NCBI GenBank assembly: GCA_907163375.1
Contig: CAJQUW010015589.1
Location: forward strand, 62,001-126,000
DNA length: 64,000 bases
DNA from: Prostheceraeus crozeri
Taxonomy: Eukaryota; Platyhelminthes; Polycladida; Euryleptidae
Direction: 5' to 3'
In this document: in pieces, positions 36,450 through 47,459 of the stretch
Position numbering within the stretch: position 1 is the first letter of the stretch
How the letters are laid out: every line of letters begins with the position of its first letter
The notes under the pieces: model-generated
The model's database searches: none
What the model saw: only the letters and a program-made list of their open reading frames with translations
Told to the model about the DNA's origin: nothing
Translations under genes and position numbers: made by a program

Positions 36450-37150
36450 TCCGGCTGCCATAACGAGGCCGAGTATGAGACATTCACAAAATGACGTATA
36501 ACGGAACCTGTGAGTAACACGAATCTGAGGGTCTGCTGAGTTCTACCAGATTCCTCTTCTTGCCAAACAGGATCAAGGAAAAACACATGTAGATCCAATA
36601 CAGAGCACATTGAAGAGTTTCGTCAAAATAAACATTTCAATTTTTTCTCTGATTATGTGAGAGGTAGCCCAGAGCCATAAAATTCAGCATGAAACGTCTT
36701 CTTGTCAGAGACTTAGGTATTCGTGCTTTATTGTCGATGAAACTAAACACGTTTAGGTTAAGCAAACCCCTTAATGCCGGCAAGGCAACCACAATATTTG
36801 GATTAATTTCAGAAACATCCAACCCCGATCTCTCACACAGCAACCAAAAGCATGATGGCATCACCCACACATTCACATGGCAGGAAATGGCATTGAAGAT
36901 ATTCCACACCAAACAAATGTAGCTCTAAACTGAGCACTTCTCACTAATTGGAGAAAGCACAGAAAATTTCATTTTCACTGAAAACTTTAATTAGCTTCCC
37001 ATTTGATTTACATGTGTTTTCATTTGGTTCCGTGTGACAAGAAGAGGAATCGTGTAGAACTCGGCAGACGCACCATTCGTAGCAGGCATAGTACAACATT
37101 CTGTGAAAGCCTCATTTTCGGCCATGTTGTTCCCTGTAGCTGGTGGCCGT
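36450..37150. mobile_element. Foldback family, copy 1
   Basis: The left arm at about 36450-36590 (CCGGCTGCCATAACGAGGCC, later GATTCCTCTTCTTGCCA) is the inverted partner of the right arm at about 37025-37150 (GACAAGAAGAGGAATCGTGT, then CTCATTTTCGGCC). The middle is unique sequence. The same arms occur at 42.53-43.1 kb. The right end touches the donor region of exon E. Confidence 0.75.
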
Positions 37151-37162
37151 ACTAAAACTCAC

Positions 37163-37440
37163 CGTTGAACGATGACTGGTCGCTTCTTCGGAATTTGCGA
37201 CCATTTGTGAACTACACGAACACCTATGCCTCGGGCACAAGCCGGTGGTTTGACGATCCACTTCTGCTTCGCTCCACCGTCTTCCCAAACTCTCTTCAAC
37301 TGCTTCATATCGGACGGAAGGCAAAATGTTTGCGGGAAGAAGTTGTACTCTCTCTTTCCATGTTGTACTTGCATCTTATAAAGATTGCGCCATAATCGAT
37401 CCTTTCGACCAATTTGGAATGTACCGGGAAAATGGTTGAT
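37163..37440 (-). CDS. TTLL4: TTLL4 exon E: first half of ATP-grasp domain
   Basis: The exon follows a TTTTTGGTTTCAG acceptor in phase 0 and ends CAA, CG followed by GTGAGT in phase 2. It encodes INHFPGTFQIGRKDRLWRNL, then a stretch with YNFFPQTFCLPSD, then KWIVKPPACARGIGVRVVHK and WSQIPKKRPVIVQR. The lysine of VKPP and the RGIG loop are the ATP-contacting elements of TTL-family ligases, and both are present. The donor sits about 13 bp from the inner edge of a foldback element copy that ends near 37150, so the intron start is almost entirely transposon. Confidence 0.95.
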
Positions 37441-38530
37441 CTGAAACCAAAAATTGTTAGTCATTACAAGAATTATATACACCAACTAGTACCTTCCAGA
37501 ACAACTGAACCACATAAGATCCAGTGTCTGATGTATCTCACTCCGGTTTTCATAGGTGCTTAATAAGATTCAAGTTCACGGAGATAACAGATCGGCAAAA
37601 CGGATGCTTTGAATATTTGCTGTAATCACTTCTTGAGAGTAGTCGCACATGTCTTAATTTACCAGTAACACTTATCTTAAAATTATATACACCACAACCG
37701 AAAAATCACGATTCTAAATTCAATTTAATGGGCTGCATGAGACAGAAAGTGATTTTTAGGAGTTTTTGTGATGCGTTGCATCAGAAACAACCGGGTAGTA
37801 CTGTTCAAATGTAAGCAGCTTCGACTTCCATGACGCATGTGCCGGTCAGTGAAAGACAAGAACTTGTGCAGAAATATGCATTGATTAAAACTCGGTGACA
37901 GCCGGCGTGAACTCACTTTCAAAGTCATATCAGAACCGCATTTTAAACGAGAGATGGTATGTTTAATCTCCATTGTATTGTGAATAGACAGAACGCTAAC
38001 AAGTGGACAGCACGTTGAAAGAAGCGCCGGAATCAACTTCTGACAGTTTCTAGTCTACACTTTAGTATATTCAAGAATTTTATGTAAAAAAAACTTGCAG
38101 GAGAAAGTTGCTTTGACATTACTGTCATCGCCAATAGTTGAAAAAAAATATTGGCTTAAATTTCAAACAATTTTGCAATAACAGTGCAAATGAGCTAACC
38201 TGTCCATTGTTGGAGGTTGGATTAGGTAATTTATTTTATTTGTTCTAGGAGCATCTCTCTATGATTCGCAGTCATTTGCTTCGAAAATGGACATCTTTGT
38301 ATTTCCGCGATGTTGTAGAGCACAAAGACTTTGTAAAAATGTCATAGCACAAATAAATGACTGAGAACTGCTGTGAACCATCGCACATTCATCACCTATC
38401 ATGACTGTATTAGACATCAATATTAGAGGAAAAAACAAATCTGTAATGTAAACACAAATCTGGTACATTCAGCATGGTTTCACAAATTCGGTGCCTAGGG
38501 CTATATTTTAATGTCAACTCAAGATGAATA
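37441..38530. other. Intronic region of TTLL4-like gene
   Basis: No recognised element or exon. Confidence 0.5.
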
Positions 38531-39136
38531 TCACACGTATGCGAATTCGATTGCGAATCACGGCACAATAAAATATTTTCCCATGCGCCACGAGTCGTCC
38601 TAGTTTCTCACAAGAATTCTCATCAATTCGCAACAGTTCGTACAATTCTTCAAAATTCGCCAACTGACGGAGAATTTTTTGAAATTTCCAAAAACGATTC
38701 GCATACCACAGCGATATGGTTACGAACGATTGCGAATCACGGCGAATTCGAATATTTTCCTATGCGCCACAAGTCGTCCTAGTTTCTCACAAGAATTCGC
38801 ATCAATTTGCAACAGTTCGCACAGTTCTTCAAAGTTCGCCAATTAACGGAGAATTTTTTGAAATTTCCAAAATCATTCGCATACCACGGCGATATGGTTA
38901 CGAACGATTGCGAATCACGGCGAATTCGAATATTTTCCTATGCGCCACAAGTCGTCCTAGTTTCTCACAAGAATTCGCATCAATTTGCAACAGTTCGCAC
39001 AGTTCTTCAAAGTTCGCCAATTAACGGAGAATTTTTTGAAATTTCCAAAATCATTCGCATACCACGGCGATATGGCTACGAAGCGATTGCGAATTTTAAT
39101 TCGCCGTGATTCGCAATCGAATTCACGTACGTGTGA
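38531..39136. mobile_element. Terminal-repeat element with 178-bp internal tandem array
   Basis: The ends are inverted copies (TCACACGTATGCGAATTCGA on the left, TCACACGTACGTGAATTCGA as the complement of the right) extending about 33 bp through TTGCGAATCACGGC. Between them are three copies of a 178-bp unit, with equivalent positions at about 38570, 38748 and 38926. Copies two and three are almost identical; copy one is more diverged. Open frames here merely repeat with the array. Outside the right end the sequence continues GGGGCTT on the minus strand, absent on the left. Confidence 0.85.
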
Positions 39137-39139
39137 AAG

Positions 39140-41163
39140 CCCCTTAAAAGTTACACATCGTGGCAATGAGTGCAGTAGCTACATGCAGGTACACCGACAA
39201 AAGCACAGCATCATCACCGTTCCACAGCTTTGTATTGAGACACATGTGCATCGCTGTTTCTTAGAACATCACCAAAGTGAAATTTCCTGCGACAAAATCC
39301 GAAGTTAGAATTACCTCCAATACAGTCTTTCACCGGACGTCTGCAATATCACCTTTGAAACTACAGACAATCACATAATTTCAGCCATCATTATTAACTG
39401 AAAAATAGCTTATTTTGCAACCATTCTTAGCCGCGGAAATATTAACAAAATAAGAGTTACATCACAATGAATCACTCGACTGTACATCAATTACTTCGTA
39501 AGAGAAGCTTTGCCTCACAACTAGCATGTCAATGACATCATTCTACAGTCTACACATTCAAGCTTGAAAACTGCCAATAGCTGCCCTGCTGTAGGTGTCC
39601 ACCAAGGAAATCTGCATGCTTGTGTTCATATCTCAGGCACCGTATTTATTCCATTAGAACCAGTGTGAGGACAGTCAAAATCCCTGGGCAGCCTATTTTT
39701 GTTATATCTCCCTCAAATACCTGGGATCGTCTAGAAGGCGTAATTACGATTCAGCTATTATCAATCTCCAAGTCATTATTCATCACGTTTTTCCTTAACA
39801 GTGCAATCAATTGATTTGATGATCTGAATGAATAACCTAGCCTTCAACAACCTTACTAATTATCAACTTTCACTCGCGAACAGCCAAAACATTTACCAGT
39901 AAGTTATTATCGGCTGGGAAGAAAGCGATTGCTGATGTGAAAGCGATAAAAATTTGATGTGCTTGTTACATGAATTTAAAGAAAATTATTATTAAACTTC
40001 TGTGATTAACTGATATTCATTCTATCAAGAGAGGAGAAGTATAGAAGATATTCAGTCAATTAAAAGTCAGAGGCAAAATAATGGAAAAAGAAATACTACT
40101 TGAGCATTAGAAAATTTTTTAGTCACTATTTTTCACACTTTAAATGATATTTGACTTACATACATAAATATAGAAGTTATTTTTACTGATTTAATACAAC
40201 CCAGGCCCCAAATAGAATCCGGGGATTCTATAAGAAGGAATTGTGGAAGCAGGCAAGTGAACAACTTTAAACTATTTTAAGGAGAGCGTAAGTTAAAGCA
40301 AAAACGGATATCACTCGTTCCATGAAGGCAAAAGCAACTCAACTGAGAAAAATACTTTATTACAGATGTCGTCTCACTTATTCGACAGTAAATTTTCGCC
40401 AGAGTCTACCAGATATCCGCAAGAGCTAAAATTTACACGAAGACCTCTCTGATACGCGGATATTTAGACTTGTATACACAACAGCGGCGGATCAGTAAAA
40501 CATCTCGATTGTGAGACCACGATACATCGACAATGACGAGTCACAGAAATCGCAGTAGTAGATATACGCATAATATAAAAGACATGGTGAGACAACGAAA
40601 TGAGGGTGAAGGCATGAAAATATGACTGTGATGGGTATTTGAAAAAATGTCACGCAGGAATGAATGCTAATGAATTGAAACAATAAGAAGACAAAAATTG
40701 GACTAAATAAATGAAACAACACATGAATAAACGAAGAGAGGATAGAACAAGACAAAATGAGACGTATAGCATTATATCACCGCCTTTTTCTTCTCTCCCA
40801 AGAATATCTCGCTTTACATCTCTCCTAAGCATCAAATTGAAGATCCAATGTTCAAATATCGAGGTATGGCTTCTAGGAGACTATGAAGTGCGTACTTACT
40901 GCTAATATTTAAACTGATTTAAACAAAGATTCCTAGATGATTTATTTGCCTCAGATTTCCGAGGATGATCTGCTTTTGCCGATCACCAACCTAGATTAGT
41001 GGAAAATAATTTCATAAGATCGGTCCGACACAGTCGGGAACATTTCTGACCATTTCGGGAACATCTTAGAATCATGCTTAAACACATAAAAAAAAGATCA
41101 TCGCATTTTTCTATTAATGCAGTAGCATGCATATAACACATTGTAATTAATTAAGTTTCTTAC
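39140..41163. other. Intronic region of TTLL4-like gene
   Basis: No recognised element or exon; short open frames at 40.5-40.9 kb are low complexity. Confidence 0.5.
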
Positions 41164-41240
41164 TTTCTGATATTCACGAATACTTCTGAAACCAGGAGAC
41201 TTCATGTGTTTGCCGAAGTAGCCAATCCAGTCGTAACTTT
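41164..41240 (-). CDS. TTLL4: TTLL4 exon D: HMKSP...FRSIRE block
   Basis: The exon starts after TTATCTTTGCAG and ends at CAG, AAA followed by GTAAGA, in phase 0. It encodes KSYDWIGYFGKHMKSPGFR followed by SIREYQK. The HMKSP-FRSIRE signature is one of the most conserved TTLL4 segments. The 77-bp length and both phases fit the neighbouring exons exactly. The downstream intron (37441-41163) contains the terminal-repeat element with the 178-bp internal array. Confidence 0.93.
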
Positions 41241-41308
41241 CTGCAAAGATAACAAGGAGGTTAGAAAACCCGTTCGATGACAGTATGTATCTTTCGAGTG
41301 TCACTCAC

Positions 41309-41419
41309 TCTTGGAAATGCGGAATCCTGATCTCTGCACACAATGCTTCACCACCAACGGAGTAATGGTGCTCAATCGCCATTTGAGGAGTTTCCTGTAC
41401 TCCCAGACCAAGGGTTCAA
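41309..41419 (-). CDS. TTLL4: TTLL4 exon C: N-terminal edge of the TTL core
   Basis: The 111-bp exon lies between CAG and a GTGAGT donor, with phase 1 at both ends. It reads EPLVWEYRKLLKWRLSTITP followed by VVKHCVQRSGFRISK, collinear with the WEQRKLLRWKMSTVTPNIVK...FKISK block of vertebrate TTLL4. This block packs against the ATP-grasp fold. Only 68 bp of intron separate it from exon D, while the intron upstream is 7.2 kb and contains the Penelope-like element, a foldback and a copy of the 36/42-kb foldback family. No disabling change is seen. Confidence 0.92.
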
Positions 41420-41420
41420 C

Positions 41421-42525
41421 TGAAAAACGCCAAGAATCAATGAATCAAGGAGGATCCATACATCTGAAGGAGGTGATCACAGTTTCATGCAAGTGACCTC
41501 TCGGTGACCGTGCGGCACTCGTGAGGAACCGCTTCTCACCTGACCATCTACATCTACCGATCAGTCGGGTATCTATACTAACCAACGAGACACTGCAAAT
41601 CAACGGAGTCAAAAACTGATCAGTTATCATTTAATTACAACTCTTCACTTCAAATATTCAACAAATTTCTACTTATGCGAAAAATAAGATGATTCCCATT
41701 TCCTTACCGAGCAATTTACATAAAGATTTCTTTAAAGTCAGCATTCATTGACTTTCGATGGGTATATTTTGTTAACATCGGCATCCCAACTAAGTCATTC
41801 ACAGAAAACATCCATTCATCATGAATATAAAATCTTTGAAGTCATATGCATTCTAAAATCCGGATATCCGCTCTTCGGATACGAAAGACAAATTGGAAGC
41901 CAAAAAATAGCAAAGCTCATTTGCTAAGTACAGTTTGACTGGAATTATATTTATTAATTCACGGCATGCATCATATAGTCACAAATCTGTTTAACCTAGG
42001 ATACAATAACACAGGGTGGGCATAAGTTGACCGTCTATCAATATTTGAATGAAAAACGGCATACTTTTAAGTAAACAAATATCATAATAATTGTTCATTG
42101 CAAACGCATCTGACTCAAAACGGAAACGAAGTGATGTCTAGACAGATACGTAACAATTAACAATTCTGTTCTGTGAACATTTTGCGAATTTGAGAATCAT
42201 TGTTCATATCTTCTTCGTCCGTCAAGCGCACTTAATGAACATTTTTTTCTGTCTCCCCAAAAGAAAAGCAATTGAACGAGTTAGGTCAAGGAAACACAGT
42301 GGCCTGTCCACACATCTTCATCTCTTCCTAGACACTGTTCAGGGATAGTTTCGGCAAAAAGTCCGGGGCACGCATTTCAGAAATAGAGTAATGTCCCGTT
42401 TTGCAGGAACCCCAAGTTATCATAATGTTTGAGAAAAGGCAGACAATTTTTGCGCATTGGGGCACTGTCAGTGTGCACGGAAAATCTGACTTTCACTGTG
42501 TACCAATGCTTCCAGGCCACGTCTC
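41421..42525. other. Intronic region of TTLL4-like gene
   Basis: A mariner-end-like sequence (ACACAGGGTGGGCATAAGTT) lies at about 42010 with no partner recognised. Otherwise nothing. Confidence 0.45.
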
Positions 42526-42544
42526 GAGATCTTCCATCATCCAT

Positions 42545-43112
42545 AATAGTCCGGCAGCCAGAACGAGATGAGACTTTCAAAGAGAGATGTACACCGTATG
42601 CCTACTACGAAACCGCGCGTCTTCCAAGTTTTAGTTGGTTCCTCTTCTTGTCAGACAGAATCAAAGAAAGGTCATCCATGCACCCCTGTCTATGAAGCCA
42701 AACATATTCAGATTTGACAAGCCTCCTAATGTCGGCAAACACGGACATTTTGGTCAATTTTATCCACATAGCCATAATACGCATGCATCGCCGATCAGAA
42801 GCATGATAATAAAACATGCGCATGATGGGAAATAACTTGACATTCCATACTAAAGCTTAAGGCTCTAGATGCAATGCTTCTCATGTAATCAAAGGAAATT
42901 CTAAACACTTCATTTCAACCAAAAACTGCAGTCCGCGTCCCATTGGATTAACAGTTTCTTTGATCGTGTCTAGCAAGAAAAGGAACCAGGTAGATATCGG
43001 CAGACGTGCAGATTTGTAGTAGGCATATGGTGTACATCATTCTGTGAAAGTCTCATTTTCGGCCTCGTTCGCTGATGAAACTCGCTCTGGCTGTCGGATT
43101 GTATGTCACTGT
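42545..43112. mobile_element. Foldback family, copy 2
   Basis: The left arm (AGTCCGGCAGCCAGAACGAG, then GTACACCGTATGCCTACTAC) and right arm (GTAGTAGGCATATGGTGTAC, then CTCTGGCTGTCGGATT) are inverted copies of about 110-130 bp, and match the arms of the copy at 36.45-37.15 kb. It lies in the intron between exons B and C. Confidence 0.8.
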
Positions 43113-43114
43113 TT

Positions 43115-44797
43115 TCTGTGTGCCACCGTAAGCAATGGTGGCTTGTGGTATATTTTGTATGCTAAGAAAATATACTCACATGTTTAGGTAATCAATCTCG
43201 GCGTTTGGTTCACCATGTATGCCTCCACCCTAACTGACTTTTCAGACTAAAGGATGTGACAAAGGACCCCAGTTGTTTCATTCAGCTGATTGAGAAATAA
43301 CTCATAAAAATAGTGAACACCGTTCACAGTCAACGTTAAGGAGCCAAGAAGCCAATTATGTTGACAGAGATAAAGTGATCAAAATGAATTGAAGCATCAC
43401 AGCACCATGTGTATTGCTTCATTCAAGAAAATACGCTTGTCTAAACATTTTGTTTTTCCGCTACGAGACATTACGCATCTGTGTTAGATTTTACCGTCGA
43501 TTGACATAACTTAACTCGCAGAAAATATATATTCTACATAAAAAAGAAGATAATTATTAAACTTTTTATTAGCTTAAGTTACCTATAAAATCTAAGTTTT
43601 TTATTTAGCTCAAGAAGTTCATTCATAAACTTAACAAACTCATAGTACACTCTTATCACAGATATACAAGTTGTATATGCAATATTAAAGCAACTAAGGT
43701 ATAATGTTCCAGATGAAACCCGAAATACTCTTGCACGAAAGCGCATGCTGTTCAAAGCAATAAAATCTTGATATGTAATGCCCAAGCTATCACGTCCTTC
43801 ATAAGATTGCGTCCAATTTTGAACGTGGTAAATTATAAACAGTGAATTTCAAAGCGATATACCCGTCCTTGGGCAACCTGTTCCGAAACTGACTGCTTCA
43901 AAAAGACACTGACTTCAATAATATGTCTAGCAAATACATTCAGACATTTGAAATTCTGTAGTTTTCTTTGAATAATGATTGAAATTAATAATTGATAATA
44001 ATTGAATGCATTAAATTAATTGCATATTTGCTTTCTAAATATAATGCAGAAACAATACAAGGATCATGCAAAATTCACCACAAGTGAATCTGTCCTAAAA
44101 ACCGTAAATCATGTAAAAATACATGAGCCTTGAATACAACTGACCTTTCTATGTATATTCTATTACCTTTGCTTCGCGCATAAATGTAGACACCTGCAGC
44201 ACACAGAAATGCAAGAAATAATTAGCACGAAATCAAGTTTATACCGCTGCGCTTTGTAACACAAAAACGCCGCACTCGTATCTATCTGTCTCATAATGAT
44301 CCAATTAGTATTTAATTGTCACCGTGTTCTCATTAACTGTGAAACTTATATTGCTTATGTATAGTATCGCTTCGTCTGATGTCCTCAGAGAGAATTATAT
44401 TTCTTCACTTGACTTTTGTCTCCAAACTTCTTAATGAATTGGTTGTTCTTTCTTATTTAACTTTTTGCTGTACCGTCTGAACCAACAACCCGAGATGAAT
44501 CAATGCAAATGCTTCCTACCGAGAGGCGAAGTACCGATAATCACATATACGTGAACAATCTGCATCTGGAACCCTCACCATGAAAATATCGGTCCCATTC
44601 AAGTATGATTTGACTTTGATCTGTCGCTGCCTGTTAACTTTAAAAGTCATTGCTTTCTAGACTTAATGAAAGAGTGTTCCTGGAACATTGTACCGTTGTA
44701 TTTATTCTTATGTATTGCTAAGGCAACTGATTTAATTTTCGCCAATTTGGGGCAAGAAAATTTAATCCAGTTTTGCTGTTGAGGCTAATTATTTCCT
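43115..44797. other. Intronic region of TTLL4-like gene
   Basis: AT-rich, no recognised element. Confidence 0.5.
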
Positions 44798-44945
44798 GTA
44801 ACAACTATTTAAATTGATGGTAGTGTACGGGTGGACGTTTTCCATTTTGTTATGTTTAACAAAGCACATTTTTTTCCTCACCCACTTGTATATTTGCCAG
44901 AGACGATTTAGTAAAAAATATAAAATTTTTTTTACAAGCCCGACG

Positions 44946-44971
44946 TTTCGAGTGACCACACTCTTCATCTG
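44946..44971 (-). ncRNA. Hammerhead-like motif in Penelope terminal repeat (left)
   Basis: On the minus strand CCAGATGA, stem II (AGAGTG with CACTC, loop TGGT), GAAAC and GTCGGG. CCC before and GGG after could form stem I. One base of the first box departs from CTGANGA. Penelope-like elements are known to carry minimal hammerheads at this place. Confidence 0.55.
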
Positions 44972-46421
44972 GGGAACGGCCTGCCAACAAAAGAATGGCT
45001 TAAATATGCATCCGCGAACGAACGTTCATGTGACTCGCTCATGTTTGCGATTGATTTTTGGTTGAAGTCTTCTAATGTATTCTGCTTCGGACACTCTAGT
45101 TCTCAGAGGATTAAGCTGTTGATCAATGATTTCAATTCTAAACATATCAATAGTGGCATTGTTATATTCAGAATGGACAAAGCGAACATGATCAGATAGG
45201 ACACTTTTGTTGTCTTTATTCTTAATACTGTATTGATGTTCTTTAAAACGATTATTGAGCGGACGATTGGTAGAACCAATGTAAAATTCACTGCAGATAT
45301 TGCAAGTGAATTTATAGACGACGTGTTTAATGTAACAATTGTTGATGTGGGGATTCGACTTACAAATATTGCAAGAACAATCATTGATGTTTTTATTGAA
45401 AGTATTCAAATTGTGTTTTAATTGTTTTCCAGGCTTAGGAATAATTTTAATTGGTAATTGGTATTCATTAGTAAATGTTCTTAATTTTCGCAGGTTACTG
45501 TCATTAATAAAGTCGACATGGAAATTACATTGTTTTTGTTCTGAAGTATTAGTACGAATTCTCGTGTTCAAAAATGTTTTGTTTTTCAAGTCAGAGTCGG
45601 AGTAATTATTATCTTTTAAATTGCGAATGGTAGAATTCATATGCTTCTGAAAAGCATTATTATTGGAACATCTATCCTTTATATATTTGAATGTATTATT
45701 CACAAAGTTGGTTTTCACAGACTGAGAGATCCAACTCCGTTTATCTAACGTAATGCCAGAGTGAGTTGTCTTTTTAAAAACTTCAAATTCAATGGTATCG
45801 GATATCAATAGAGACTAAATCTAAAAAGTTAAGTTTTCCGTCTTTTGGAATTTCGATGGTAAATTGTATGTCAGAATGAATAGAATTAAAGACATTCAGT
45901 ATATTTTCAAATACGGTATATTGGGATAATTTTCAAACGGACCGAGGATGATGTCATCCACATATCTGCGGAACAGCTTTGGAACAATATTGTGTTTTTC
46001 CAAAATAGCAAGAGCTTTAGTTTCAATGTAATCAACAAAGATTATAGCAAAAGGGGGTCCAAAATTAAAACGTATTGCCTCGTTAGACGCGTTAAGACCT
46101 ATTGCCTCTTGTGTGAATACACCAACCGAAAAAGTTGATTGGTTTGTAAGTCACTTCCTCAATCAACTAGTTAATCATGTTCCTTCGAACATAAAAAGTA
46201 CTTATGATCTTATTAAAGATATAAATTTGATTGATCCTATACCTAAAGGAAAAACCACCTTTGTTTCTCTAGATATCAAGAATCCTTTGAGAACTAGAGT
46301 GTCCGAAGTAGAATACATTAGAAGACTTCAACCAAAAATCAATCGCAAACATGAGCGAGTCACATGAACGTTCGTTCACGGATGCATATTTAAGCCATTC
46401 TTTTGTTGGCCGGCCGTTCCC

Positions 46422-46447
46422 CAGATGAAGAGTGTGGTCACTCGAAA
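46422..46447 (+). ncRNA. Hammerhead-like motif in Penelope terminal repeat (right)
   Basis: Inverted partner of the motif at 44946-44971, with the same stem II and the same departure in the first box. Confidence 0.55.
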
Positions 46448-46957
46448 CGTCGGGCTTGTAAAAAAATTTTATATTTTTTACTAAATCGTCTCTGGCAAAT
46501 ATACAAGTGGGTGAGGAAAAAATGTGTTTTGGTAAACATAACAAAATGGTAACAACTATTTGACAAAGTTGTGCCAAATTTCGGAACTTTATCATAACTG
46601 CTTGACAATAAGAGCGCATTCCTATTTGCAGGCAAGTCAATCATCATCATTAAAATAGTAGTCACACCAGCACGGAACAAGTAAGTACTGGTAATCTGAG
46701 AAAGTTTCTTGATAGAAGAAAAATGTGTATTTGGTCTTACTTTTTCATACAGATTTTTCATATAGTGTGAAAACATTCTCTTTTCAATCATCTGCATTTC
46801 TGGAGCTAATGGGAAATCGGCAGTGTCATCATGAATGGCTGCAGGATACTCTAAATCGAAATCAAAAATGTAGCCGATTTCACTATCATCATGCTTTGTA
46901 ACTAGTAGTGAATTGCATCCGCATTTGAAAAATGGAAACAGACCTGAATAGCTGCCA

Positions 46958-46983
46958 TTTCATCCAATATCAGGAATCATCAG
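46958..46983 (-). ncRNA. Hammerhead-like core
   Basis: On the minus strand a perfect CTGATGA box, a short stem II (TCC with GGA) and TGAAA. Stem II is only three pairs and GAAA is preceded by one extra base. Confidence 0.4.
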
Positions 46984-47237
46984 TAGGCCTAGTTCACGTC
47001 TCTCAGCATCGACACAACACCCTATTTGAAGTTGCAGTCATGCGCGGGCAATTAGCAAGTTAGTGAAATTTCAACGGGCATTTATTAAATATCACTTTGA
47101 ACACACTACTGGAAAATCGCCTTAAGTTACGCGCCTGCAACTGCTAATGAATACTGCTTTTTCAAACACAATGTAAATAGAATAATTAAATACATGTATT
47201 GAGTTGCATCCTCATTTGAAAAATTGGAACATATCTG

Positions 47238-47262
47238 CTGATGATTCCTGATATTGGAGAAA
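47238..47262 (+). ncRNA. Hammerhead ribozyme core
   Basis: Perfect CTGATGA box, TTCC...GGA stem II around a seven-base loop, then GAAA. Inverted relative to the core at 46958-46983. Confidence 0.45.
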
Positions 47263-47459
47263 TACCATCTATTCAGGTCTGTTCCCATTTTTCAAATGAG
47301 GATGCAACTCAATATTTAGTTTTTCTATTTACATTGCGTTTGAAAAAGCAGCATTAGTTGTTGTAGACGCGGTAACTTAGGTGATTTGACAGTAGTGTGT
47401 CCACAGTGATATTTGATGAATGCCCGTCGAAATTTCACTAACTTGGTAATTGCAAATCT

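Larger units (their letters stand above)
44811..46548 (-). mobile_element. Penelope-like element, inverted double structure, broken
   Basis: A left part read on the minus strand (from about 46.07 kb leftward) carries reverse-transcriptase sequence with the YVDDII box and then a GIY-YIG endonuclease with KFTCNICSEFYIGSTNRPLN, the hallmark pair of Penelope-like elements. A right part on the plus strand (about 46.1-46.55 kb) carries a short piece of the same element. Both parts end in the same terminal sequence, so the whole is bounded by inverted repeats of about 240 bp. A 13-bp direct repeat (GTAACAACTATTT) lies on both sides, at 44798-44810 and 46549-46561, so the whole arrangement looks like one insertion. 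It is incomplete and broken. It lies in a TTLL4 intron. Confidence 0.88.
46913..47453. mobile_element. Nested foldback with hammerhead cores
   Basis: Arms 47048-47230 and 47281-47453 are inverted copies (GCAATTAGCAAGTTAGTGAA outermost, GAAAAATTGGAAC innermost). In addition the loop and inner right arm pair with 46913-46983, so the left side holds the beginning of the arm twice. Only about 350 bp separate it from the Penelope-like insertion. Confidence 0.8.

Noticed and set aside
38716-39109. Overlapping plus-strand open frames that look like a repeated protein
   Set aside because: They arise because the 178-bp repeat keeps or shifts the same frame in each unit; no start context, domain or splice support.
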